Source: Verrucomicrobiota bacterium (GTDB lineage Bacteria > Verrucomicrobiota > Verrucomicrobiia > Limisphaerales > JACDHS01). From it: a stretch of DNA of 47,109 nucleotides. Below, piece by piece: positions 40,501 through 46,522 of the stretch (within the stretch, counting starts at the first letter, position 1; each line of letters opens with the position of its first letter). Position numbers and translations under genes: made by a program. The notes under the pieces were generated by a model. It was given only the letters and a program-made list of their open reading frames with translations, was not told the DNA's origin and searched no databases. The stretch covers positions 1-47,109 of the forward strand of contig JACDHS010000020.1 in NCBI GenBank assembly GCA_013820875.1, written 5' to 3'.

Positions 40501-43500
40501 CCGAGGTGTGAGCCGTAATTGCGCGCGAAAAGCGAGTTCACCAGCACATTCGTCGAGTCCTGACTGTAAAAAGCTCCCGTGCCGGAAACATTGTCCGTGA
40601 ACCGGCAATTCACGAATGTCGGAGCGGCTCGCCTGCTGTGAACCGCCGCCCCGTGACTGCCATTGTTGTTGATGAAATCGCAGTTGCTTATCGTGGGACT
40701 TGCGTCGGAGACATCGAAGGCGCTGTACTGCGCATCCCGCAAAATAAATCCGTCAAGAATCGCGGTTTGGTCGGATTGAAAACCCCTTTGATTTCCGCTC
40801 ACACTAAACAAAAACAGGCTGTTATCAGCAGTGCTGCTCGGGTTGCCAAGATTGCCGCTGATGATGGTGGGGTTGGCGCGCGGGTTGCGCTGGCTTAGAT
40901 TCGTTTCCGTCCCGGTAAACCCGCCATAGATCGCCACATTCGAACGCAGGCGCAGGTAACTGTTCGTGTTCCCGTCGGCAGTCGGGAAATACGTTCCCGC
41001 TGCCACCCAGACCTGGGCGCAGACAAGCTCTGAATATCGATCCATAATCACATCCTGCGCCTCGTGCAGGGTGCGATAGGCGTTGGCCCAATCGAGCCCT
41101 GTTCCCATTCCGGTGGCCGCCGCGTTGACGTAAAACCGGCTGGGGTTCACGAACAAATGCGCGCTGCCGGAAGTGAACGCGAAATTGCCGGTGGCGCGAA
41201 CGCGATAGCGCTGACCGTTCAGTTCGATACCGGGATAGAGGATGGTCAGATTGGTGGAAGTGGTTCCGGTATAGAGGGCGCTTTCCGTGACCGGCATAAA
41301 ACCCGCGCCGTCATTCCGGTTCAACTCCCATTGGAAGCTCAGGCTCAAATTGTTCGTGCCGATGTAGGCTAGTTGAATGATCGGTCCATCCGCAGTGCAA
41401 TCACGCGTCAGTTGCAAATCGGCGCTGATGATCACGGGCAAATCCTGAAACTCGTAGGCGCCGAGGTCCATGGCTAAGTTCGCAGTCCGGGGAAGTCCAT
41501 CCAGATCGTATTTAGGATCAATCTGATTGGCGGGGCGTTTTCCGGCATCGATGGCCGGCGAGAAGGGGCGCAAGCGAAAGTTGTCGCGTGCGGCATCCAC
41601 AAACTGCGGGTCGAAATCGAGATTACCTGGGTCGGCGTCGAAACGAGCGGGGGGAGAGACGCCTTCCCAGATGCTGTCGCTCACCCAATACAAGCTTCGC
41701 GCTGCATTTGCGTAATGAAACTGTTGTCGCTCCAGGCTGGCGGTGCTGTTCCGGACACGGTTATTCCAAAAAATACAGTCTTTTGCGGAGAAAAATTGAG
41801 GGTCCTGAAAGTTGGCGAAGTAAACGCCGCCGCCGCCGCGCGGCGTTGCGGTGTTCAGGAGAACAGTGTTCTGGACGATGGTGCAATTGTAGAGGGTTAG
41901 GGCAGCTTCCGAGACGTGAATGGCACCACCATTGCCGTAGGGGCTGAGCTTGCCGGCCACGTTGTTGGCAAAAAGGGAATTCCAGAACGTCCCAAAGGCA
42001 GACTCAAGCCAGACCGCGCCTCCGGATTCCCCGGCACTGTTGTTCTCAAAGCGGCAATTCCAAGCCCAAAGGCGTGAGCGATAAAACAAGGCTCCACCCG
42101 ACCCCTCCGAGTGGTTATTGATGAACACACAATTGGTAAGGACGGGGCCGTAAACGGTTCCGCTGGAGCGGAGCGCCGCACCGCTCCCTTGGCTGATGTT
42201 GTCGATAAAACTGCAGTTACGCAATTCAAACCCGGACCGGGTTGCTACAATTGCCGCATCGGTCACGCCGGGTCTTAGAGGGGAGCGCGCTTTGGTGAAA
42301 GTTAAGCCATCAATGAAGGTCACACGGCGTCCTTCCGAGATGTCATTCTGCGGGCCGTCAACGTCCTCGGCGGAGAGAAGAGTAAAACTGTTGTCCCCGT
42401 CATAGGATGGGGTTCCGATGTCGCCGCTGATGATGGTCTCGTACTTGCTGAAGTCGCGCTGGGCGAAATTGGTCGCCCCCGCGCTCACGCTGAACCCGCC
42501 ATAGATCTTGCAGCCATTTCTTAGCACAAACCGGTTAACTGGATTGTTACCTGGTGGCTTGTAGGTGCCAGACTCGACGAAAACAACCACCCCTGCGTTG
42601 AGCGCTGATTGTAGATTGGTCATGGCGTTCTTCCAGTTCACACCGCTGCCGTCGCTTCCGGGGGCGCTAGTTCGCACATAAAGGGTGGTCACGGCATTTG
42701 TGTTCTCTATGCAACCCATGTCGATTTCTGAACCACTGATGCGGGGTTTGCCATGGAAATCCCAATTCACGGGTTGGCTGGTGCGCAGGCGCAGTTGGCG
42801 GCCCGAGTTGAGCGCCACTGAGGGGATTTCAAAGCTCAACTGTTGCAGGGTAGAACCGTAGATCTCCTCGTCCAAATAGAGACCGGGGTTCAAATCCGTA
42901 TTCCCGTTCTTGAGGAGGTTGGGGCGAACGCCTTGGCCGCCGTTGTAAAATCTGTAGAACCAGAGGAGTCCCCGTGCATCCGCCCAATTCTCCAACTTAA
43001 TTTCTTCTTGAATCGTTTCGTAGGTTGTCGCCCAAGAAGCGAAATAGGCAGTGCCGATCGGAATGGAGCGAAGGCTTTGCACGCAACTATGGCTGATTTC
43101 GCACGTCGCCGCCGTTTCGTAAAAGTACATTCCGAGATTGTCCAGGGTCCGAACGTCGTTCGTGTAGCCTCTCTGAACAGCCAGGGCTCTTACCGACGCA
43201 ACCGTTGCGGTATAGACATCAGCGCCGCCTCCTGAGCTGGTCCCGTGGTTGTTGTCCCAGAGAATGGAGTTGGAAATATCCACTGCCGCTCCAGTATGGT
43301 TGCCGATGGCATAACCCTCAGTGGACTTGGAACGATTTTTCCAAAAGGTGCAGTTGACGATGCTCGCGACTGTCTTGGCGGAATTGGCTATCGCGCTGTC
43401 GCCAGAGCCCGCTTGATTTTCAATAAAGGCACAATTCAGAATGGATGCAGTGTTGTATCCCCCCTGATAGACTGCTCCCCCTTCGGCCGCGGCCAGATTC

Positions 43501-45359
43501 TCTTCAAATCCACAGCGTTCAACTTGCAGGTTTTCGAAGATGGCGAGAATTGCACCTCCGTTGTCCGCTCTGTTCCGGATAAACTTACAATCGATAATAT
43601 TCTGTTCTGCGGAAGCATTATAGCGCAATCGCTCCCACCCTTTCTTGTCGAGAACTTCCTGTGTGTATGGGGGTCGCTTCGGGAAATCATAGAAAGTATC
43701 GAAAATTAAATCTGCAAGCTGCATTCCCCATCCCATGGGCGTGGCATACTTTTGGAAATTCGTGTAGAATAAATTCCAATTTTTAACATGGATATTATTC
43801 GGGCTAGTCCCAAACATCTTGGCGAGTTCAAACCCCAGGTTTACAGCGTCAAGACCTACGGAAAGGACTGCATAGCCCCCCGAAATCTTCGAGAAGGAGT
43901 TCACGCCTGAAGTGGCGGCCCAGCCCCGCCTGATGCTAAATTCGGCAAAAGTGTCAGCCTGGTCCAAGTAGGTATAACCTGTTCTTCCAAAAAACCCCGC
44001 CACTGTAGCCACATCTTTCCATGGCCCTACCCCTGCCCCTTCCATTTCTTCCATCTCAACTCTCACCGCGCTCATCGCACCGCTCATCTTAAACATTGCC
44101 AATTCGGACGTCAGTTCCTGATGAAACGCGATCCGGCTTTTGCCAGTCCTGGATTTAAAAAGAGCATCGGTAGTCAGCGTCGGAAGTATCGTGTTTGTTG
44201 AAGGCCATGATTGGAGGTGAATCCCTCCGCCAGAACGGGCCCCGTTTCCGTAAAACGTGCCGCCGGCCATCTGCATCAACTGGTTCTGCCCCCAGTAACC
44301 CCCTCCTTCCAGGGTTGCCTGATTGGCTTTAAAATCGACGTTGAAGGCGATTACGATGGTGTTGTCGGCTGCAATGCCGCCGCCATAAGCGGACGCGGCA
44401 TTGCCAATAATGGTGCATTGGTTGAGTATCATCCCGATTTTATCACCATTGCCACTGATGAACACGCCGCCTCCGGCTACCATCCTACTGACCGGGGTTA
44501 TGGGCTTGCCCGTGAGTAGATTTGCGGTATCCGTTTGATCGGGGTAGCTCATTCCTTCAATCATCAGCGCGAGGTCCACCACGTTGGAGGCGATCTCCGA
44601 CGTGGCCGTTTGCGGGGGCACTCCATTAGCGAAACCACCCGCAATAATGACCTTGTCGAGCCTTGCATGATCCAGGTTGGTTGCAGTCACCACGTTGTAA
44701 CAGTTGTCGAGAAATCCCATGTCATTCCAATCGGGGGCAAGGTCTGCGATAATGAGATGCCTTGTGAATGTCTCACCAAACACTAAGGATGAGCGGTCCG
44801 CGATGTTTGCTTTCAAGATGGTCGTATCCCGTCCTTCGATTCGCAGGACGATTTCCGTAGAGTTTTCACGTTCGAGCACGCCATTGAATATCTGGCCATC
44901 CTTGGTTTCAATGCGGGTATCGAGGCCGAGACTGTGCCGTATTGAGTTTGTCTGCGGCACGCCAATGTCACCGCTCAACACTGTCCAGTTCTTGTTAAAC
45001 AACCGTTGTTTTTCAGTCGTTTCCGTGCCGGCGAAACTACCCAAAATCGCCAGATTGCTCTTGAGCACAAAAGAGGCGTTCCGATTCGTGCCGGTGGTCG
45101 GCTTGTAGGTGCCCGTGGCGACCCAAATTTGCACCGGATTACTCGCCGTGGGATTGGCGTTGCTGATGGCTACAGCAAGGTCGGTGTAGGCATTGGCCCA
45201 CGAAGTCCCATTGCGCAGCGAAGAGAGAGGCGCGTTCTGGTTAACAAAGAGAATGTTTGCCGCGTTAGCTTCCGGCATCCACAGGCCCAGCAAAAGAATC
45301 GATACCAGAAGCGGGAGAATAAAACATTTTCGGGCGAAAGGGCTCGGAAAAGGGCTCAT
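28542..45359 (-). CDS. Giant secreted beta-helix/Ig-repeat protein, 5605 residues
   Basis: A single uninterrupted 16.8-kb frame. A signal peptide (about 10-33, LLVSILLLGLWMPEANA) is followed by ten repeats of a ~520-residue module starting near residues 34, 890, 1405, 1869, 2386, 2906, 3422, 3949, 4470 and 4953. Each module begins with a YVN/FVN strand and a GxSWANAFTNLQ segment, then IWVAxGTY, VYGGFxGxE, many right-handed parallel beta-helix rungs (SPTIRNC, GGAI, NSILWGN), then DPLF, SPAIDAGN and VDxGAYE (choice-of-anchor Q-like), and ends with an Ig-like domain (SQP...FSV...YxWQ). The end is an extra Ig domain (~5328-5425), an FN3-like region (~5430-5523) and a terminal domain with FYRLRSP, a C-terminus common in exported proteins of this phylum. 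The first module has two unique inserts (~148-190 and ~396-590). It is probably a long surface or matrix fibre; no catalytic site was seen. No Shine-Dalgarno precedes the ATG. Confidence 0.93.
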   Translation of the reverse strand: MSPFPSPFARKCFILPLLVSILLLGLWMPEANAANILFVNQNAPLSSLRNGTSWANAYTDLAVAISNANPTASNPVQIWVATGTYKPTTGTNRNASFVLKSNLAILGSFAGTETTEKQRLFNKNWTVLSGDIGVPQTNSIRHSLGLDTRIETKDGQIFNGVLERENSTEIVLRIEGRDTTILKANIADRSSLVFGETFTRHLIIADLAPDWNDMGFLDNCYNVVTATNLDHARLDKVIIAGGFANGVPPQTATSEIASNVVDLALMIEGMSYPDQTDTANLLTGKPITPVSRMVAGGGVFISGNGDKIGMILNQCTIIGNAASAYGGGIAADNTIVIAFNVDFKANQATLEGGGYWGQNQLMQMAGGTFYGNGARSGGGIHLQSWPSTNTILPTLTTDALFKSRTGKSRIAFHQELTSELAMFKMSGAMSAVRVEMEEMEGAGVGPWKDVATVAGFFGRTGYTYLDQADTFAEFSIRRGWAATSGVNSFSKISGGYAVLSVGLDAVNLGFELAKMFGTSPNNIHVKNWNLFYTNFQKYATPMGWGMQLADLIFDTFYDFPKRPPYTQEVLDKKGWERLRYNASAEQNIIDCKFIRNRADNGGAILAIFENLQVERCGFEENLAAAEGGAVYQGGYNTASILNCAFIENQAGSGDSAIANSAKTVASIVNCTFWKNRSKSTEGYAIGNHTGAAVDISNSILWDNNHGTSSGGGADVYTATVASVRALAVQRGYTNDVRTLDNLGMYFYETAATCEISHSCVQSLRSIPIGTAYFASWATTYETIQEEIKLENWADARGLLWFYRFYNGGQGVRPNLLKNGNTDLNPGLYLDEEIYGSTLQQLSFEIPSVALNSGRQLRLRTSQPVNWDFHGKPRISGSEIDMGCIENTNAVTTLYVRTSAPGSDGSGVNWKNAMTNLQSALNAGVVVFVESGTYKPPGNNPVNRFVLRNGCKIYGGFSVSAGATNFAQRDFSKYETIISGDIGTPSYDGDNSFTLLSAEDVDGPQNDISEGRRVTFIDGLTFTKARSPLRPGVTDAAIVATRSGFELRNCSFIDNISQGSGAALRSSGTVYGPVLTNCVFINNHSEGSGGALFYRSRLWAWNCRFENNSAGESGGAVWLESAFGTFWNSLFANNVAGKLSPYGNGGAIHVSEAALTLYNCTIVQNTVLLNTATPRGGGGVYFANFQDPQFFSAKDCIFWNNRVRNSTASLERQQFHYANAARSLYWVSDSIWEGVSPPARFDADPGNLDFDPQFVDAARDNFRLRPFSPAIDAGKRPANQIDPKYDLDGLPRTANLAMDLGAYEFQDLPVIISADLQLTRDCTADGPIIQLAYIGTNNLSLSFQWELNRNDGAGFMPVTESALYTGTTSTNLTILYPGIELNGQRYRVRATGNFAFTSGSAHLFVNPSRFYVNAAATGMGTGLDWANAYRTLHEAQDVIMDRYSELVCAQVWVAAGTYFPTADGNTNSYLRLRSNVAIYGGFTGTETNLSQRNPRANPTIISGNLGNPSSTADNSLFLFSVSGNQRGFQSDQTAILDGFILRDAQYSAFDVSDASPTISNCDFINNNGSHGAAVHSRRAAPTFVNCRFTDNVSGTGAFYSQDSTNVLVNSLFARNYGSHLGGAISGYRSTFLLQNCILADNYAATSGGGLYVRQGNYILNNCIIWSNSDGGRYNSSQYRAQLFNEGEAALFVISNSIVQALPLPHANGNTAFDPLFAGASTNNYRLSAHSPAIDAGNASFPAGVTNDLNDQPRVVGNSIDVGPYEFQGTPATAVQIFTLPQSVTTCVGAGPVNFRVSGPDNATLIYDWQANSGSGFVAISNDATYTISFSSSNSTLTIAAPTLALSQTSYRISIRDSDYVTPAALLTVNPPSILYVRDGAAGTKNGSSWANAFTNLQDALEIATSCNEIWVAQGTYSARPLLGANYFEFRSRVPVYGGFAGVETLRSQRNWTNYPAVLVARPNESLFEARGDLAVIDEGSILDGFTLRSADPVTLIRLRQASPTIRNCIFDGPAGTALDVTFSSPTLTDCVFRNAGMTAVHSTGSSPRFMDCLFTGNTNGAIYLSSSSPIIDRCRFESNHGYSGSALYISGESQPLITRSVFLGNRGSSGGPVANLGTGIVQFENCLFAENQSDHLGAVFLQSLGELRLINCTIANNRGARGGALFVFGGEVSSVNTIFWNNSVQDRTFIPNRELQQIERSSGVPASALHITNSCIDGLSTYAGNNNSRNDPLFVNPGALNFQLGSASPVVNAGNNAAASALASDLAGDARIFDSIVDLGAYERQSAGGMVVWLLSAPQAQVNCAGDSATFFAALAAGETNVLQWQVSTGGAFSAVPNDGAHYVLVSNGVSTLTVSNISIAMNGHAYRIFVAAANYASLPVTLSVSQPTVIYVNAAATGGNNGTSWVAAFTNLQSALAIADQCSEIWVAQGTYPATQAADGSFYFSLKPGLEIYGGFQGNELVRSARNPAFYKSILTGHPDAQAVFVNRGIDWNAAIDATSLLDGFVIQPVNGDGIFNFRASPAIRNCTIQNSTGAGIFNEVASSPTISGCVFTNNLSGALVNRNGSSPDVSDSLFVNNQNTLVGGGAIANLWESHATISNCVFLANTAPWGAAIYNVESSPAIRRSRFENNVATYDGGGIATMSGAPVLEQLVLTGNHASRGGAISHFGTAVDLVNCTISGNHASTRSGGLFLSGSGAIRVLNSLLWNNRSDPVYDTLEDSQLGPFDRTFAVSNSCIQGLSIYTGNGNLGVDPLFLNASAGDVRLSPHSPAINAGNSNYVSMAMTSDVAGNPRIVGGMVDIGAHESQTAATPVTIYSMPQSASACAASPALFSVSGEPTGSSYLWQVNTGSGFADVVVGSDYQVAVGTNDSVLTIVSPQPQTNYQVRFRVDGTAFVSVPVSLQVGSAQVWYVNASATNGPGDGTSWANAFTNMHHALELVPGCSELWVTGGDYEIALEETLKLRSTVAVYGGFAGNETERDQRNWSNNVSRLVSVGSGIFRTRGSLTPADRTAILDGFVLDSNGSSAPAIWNIDASPTIRNCTLMGNGVAAVVNDRGHPRLIDCVFRRNAGRAVTTFNGSVTLEGCLFEENGRAEQLYGPVSTFGSTAFIHKSTFRTNSARQGGAIAALQGSTLVVDQCWFENNLATAEGGAIFVDSSTLSVRNSVAVNNRSQGRGGAFAQYGGTLELVHCTVAQNSASIEGAGVYAQSSTNQVRNSIVWGNRVNSSAKSMEQMQWEQYRGTVLASWTTIEGYASFPGIGSSAADPLFANPAVNDFSLGNFSPAIDSAFDSEQLAGAFDFAGQPRRMGLGLDRGALERGAPSDGVVRFLAQPESRNVCAGNPARFDLVFAETFSAAVQWQKFGTDGYGPIGTGPDYMIVTNGSTNSLVISQASTAMDGDQFRFVIPELGYTSREFSLQVASPSVIYVNGNVVASGAGSSWGTALSTLQEAVALWNPCSEIWVAAGTYAQTNSTGSPVTLRLQSAMRIYGGFTGVEILRSERDWTNNISRLSATGLQPIFENRGTLQLVDRLAVLDGFTVSGSKATAIANYLASPTIRNCTFENNAVAIANADSSNPSIENCVFRYHTNSFGGAIYSHRSSPRIEASTFKSNRSRERGGALLFVDGNPEVIGCTFEDNRSDKFGGAIFYEGTGHLAIARCYFVDNSAADWGGALAFSGSSGTVSDSLFAGNRSEYRAGAIAVLSAGLSLRHCTLVENEAAWSGGAIQSYEQMTVVNSILWGNRQGNKLPGLEPAQVTFSATAIPAITNSVIEGLGTFPGNGNQGVNPLFIDAPARNFRLSPFSPAVNSGTISGGVNDGLDLDGLPRVADGAVDRGAYEQSIGAIAPLQFSALPQSTSACSGEPAAFTMVVVGAANPAISYHWLVNTGTGWGGAPIGDGVHTVAATANSSTLIISAASPAMNGWQYAFFASSSEFAEPYISPAATLTVSIPGVLFVKRDAAGDNSGASWANAFTNLSGALQAANGCSEIWVASGTYLPPASGAVAMKDGLEIYGGFSGNETQRSQRNWTNNPTVLSGNNTTAYLVNSGFLAPISSSAVLDGFTITGTGVTAGMVINQASPTIRNCRFAGNRLFAVFVTADSSPTFEDCVFEGNGFGAMDIRNNSAVSIARSLFARNTTENQGGALSVWDSSVVVDRSRFETNSAGYGGGAIFLNEGGRLTARHSVFVGNSAGTDGAAIFAMPTALGVTMTNCLVAHGSAFVGGGISSYAPLTLVNCTVAANTAYSRGSGLFISGTSASVLNSILWGNSDTYEANGNMELAQLAKPGATVSLNYSLLQGLATYGGNNNVPYDPLFIDAAGGNFRLQEPFSPAISVGNDAFIAGIATDLDNNPRIRVTTTVDLGAYETLTLDPLPVRILSQPLSAVACDGDTVAFSVTGASGTWSGYTWESKAPGGSYQPVTADSRYSISASSAASTLTVKNIDGSLNGFLYRSRVQRGAGFYYTDAAALTVQNPRVIFVNATAPPDGDGENWATAYNSLSTALDAASLCRPEIWVAAGTYLPTTGTDPLESFDIRNGVRVYGGFSGNETDLNQRNPQTNTVILSGDIGAPGDPSDNSHYVVLIDGLANPVGRSTLLDGVTVREARTGGIQVFHASPTIRSCVVQSNHGFGLGITGGGPLIERSSFLRNNGKGGASVTDAVGAAFLNCRFSGNTATNFGGGLNFANSSVALTNCLVSGNTAQSGAGVGSVGGSGSMVNCTIVGNASVASPGAGLWAFSGNWTVRNSILWGNRAGTLENEAAQLSFSGSYSVNHTAIQGLSNFGYDANQGADPDFTAPVLATVAPTLDGNYTLQKCSALLDDADAGVLAGITTDLAGRPRQFNGPDLGAYELQELGGDPVQITSQPANVTFCAAEANFFEVAASNPAPLTYQWEMWSPGSNTFLTLSNSAVFSGVNTARLDIQSPTPDLNGAQFRVSITSGFGCSAVSQAAQLAVPPAQTYVHAGAAPGGDGASWATAYNDLRAAIEATCSSEIWVAQGTYSASESFELRNGVAIYGGFAGTETNRSQRDWIAHPTKLSRKNYYTIVIQPYDSPITSSARLDGFIIDGSDGTKGILIDGEEAPASPVFANCVFKNIQHGGNVDSGAVENRGGGSPAFEDCTFDTNAAKYGGGAISSSGGTVTINRCLFRANRTTWPFSSGGAVSGSSSTLHIANSLFSGNQADRDGSAIYSYGELVLRNCTIAGNRSLRAAAAISADGPVTLINSIVWGNQSPANSLYDEQIETWDAVRFTNSIVQGYHPGEQTWVDGNGISADPLFLAAVNASSAPTIAGDYRVASCSPAIDSGLDSEVAGSLDLARNARVVGGAVDMGAYEAQLGSGLFILAQPVDVTANGAPSVEFSVVVNPVNVTYQWQWKSNEVFIDLTNNTVYLGATTATLTLTNLSPALDNTEYSCRIQDAYGCVIVSWTARLTLQGESELVTLPASNIKPNTAQLNASINPNGKPLDWYFEYGTSTSYGNFTTTNSLVATNSAIPVSHPVLGLIPGTLYHFRVGTISEQGVVFGGDASFATTTLPPLNIDPVSPVVVSGQLSFEFSSVPGSTFTILGTTDTALPISEWSVLGNAIEIAPGQFHFTDSGGTNHTLRFYRLRSP

Positions 45360-45495
45360 ATTGAAGTGGGGGTCAAAAAATTACCATGAGCTAGACATTA
45401 CCTGCTTCTGTCAACATTGAACTTTTCCATAATCTCGTCTTCAACCAGTTCAAAACATTGCAGAGCCATTTCGTTTTGTGGGGGGCCTCGCCTAG

Positions 45496-46006
45496 TCATG
45501 CCAACTCCGTAGGTGGAGCGAAGTCTCCTACAATGCTCCTCAGATGTTCGTGAATCTGTTTCCCCGGGAGGGACAGGTCCAAGGTTGTGGCTCGGATGCG
45601 GTGACCGTGGGTGACGAAGTCGACGTTGAAATCTACGTTCGTGCGCGGGTAGAGGAGAATGCCTTCTGCGTTCTCCCACCCGGGCTGATACGATTTCTGG
45701 CGAAGGTAAGTGAAGAGCTGGAACAGGTTTCCAGGAGGAAGCCTCAGTTTTCTATAGTTTCCGGCTTTCAGAGCTGAGGCAGTAGAACTTTGTATCAAGG
45801 ATGATAGATCGGTCCGGACCCTGGAGACAAACGTCTGTTTCCATCCGCGGCACGTATTCACTCGCGTGGTCGTTATACTGGGACATTGCCCAGTCAATCA
45901 CAGGAGCACCGATCTTCCAGGCAGGCAGTTCGCGACGGTAGAAGTTGAGCACGAATTTTTCGAACAACCCCGGCAATCCTTTCCGAGTAAAATCGCGAAA
46001 TGTCGA
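45496..46006 (-). pseudogene. mcrC: mcrC remnant (5-methylcytosine restriction component), truncated and frameshifted
   Basis: Read from the minus strand, one frame (46006 down to about 45782) shows DFTRKGLPGLFEKFVLNFYR, METDVCL and ILDTKFY, the conserved C-terminal McrC region. After TKFY, one extra base near 45781 shifts the frame. The next frame continues SALKAGNYRKL, GNLFQLFTYLRQK, EGILLYP and DLSLPGKQIHEHL, as in intact McrC. An in-frame stop at 46007-46009 removes the N-terminal half, and no mcrB is in the window. The gene is therefore dead in two ways. McrC partners McrB in restriction of modified DNA. Confidence 0.85.
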
Positions 46007-46009
46007 TTA

Positions 46010-46091
46010 CCCACCTTACGGAAAGTTGCGCGGCTTTGTAGACGCAAACAAGAACGGCGTCGATGACCGGCTCGAAACATTAGCGAAGTAG
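46010..46091 (+). pseudogene. C-terminal fragment of an unidentified, Asp/Asn-rich protein
   Basis: The plus strand ends a frame with GFVDANKNGVDDRLE before a TAG at 46089-46091, an EF-hand or dockerin-like DxNxNGxDD pattern. It has no start of its own; upstream it overlaps the mcrC remnant in antisense, so the fragment was probably joined here by a rearrangement near 46007. Confidence 0.4.
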
Positions 46092-46096
46092 GATTG

Positions 46097-46395
46097 ATGG
46101 CCCGCGACAAACAACTGGAGAACGTCAGTCTCAATTCTGTTATTGAGAAGCGACGTCTCGATCAGGCGTTGAACGCCAAGGAGTTTGCAATCCTCGCGGG
46201 CATTTCGTATTCCACGGCTCGCGGTTGGTTTAAGTTACCGGATTCCCTGCGTTCTCGGGTATCGTGTTCTGGAGCGACTTTGTTACTTGGCGAGGGCTCC
46301 GGAATAGACAGAAAAAGCAGCCGATAAGGCGGACTCACCCGATGAAGGCAAAGCCTCTCCGCATTCAACCAGAGGATTACCACCGCGAGCACTGA
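46097..46395 (+). pseudogene. Excisionase-like helix-turn-helix gene with a single-base frameshift
   Basis: The ATG follows AGGA. The first frame reads AKEFAILAGISYSTARGWF, a helix-turn-helix DNA-binding segment of the excisionase/AlpA type, then runs to FKLP at 46228-46239. The expected continuation GFPAFSGIVFWSDFVTWRGL lies in the next frame from 46240 and ends with a stop at 46393-46395. One base is missing in CCGG (46238-46241). In its current frame the product is cut to about 77 residues with a nonsense tail. An intact version would be about 99 residues. Such genes belong to integrative elements or phages, but no integrase is seen here. Confidence 0.65.
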
Positions 46396-46522
46396 GAATT
46401 CTTCGAGAAGCCAAGTAGATCGAACGCGTCATCTTCCATCCGAAATCCCTAAGGATCGCTTTGGTAAATACCTAAATCATTCAAAGCAATCCACTCGAAG
46501 AGGATATGCAAGCGGGTTCCAA

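Noticed and set aside
45409-45414. TTGACA on the minus strand upstream of the giant gene as a -35 box.
   Set aside because: No acceptable -10 box at normal spacing, so I do not call a promoter.
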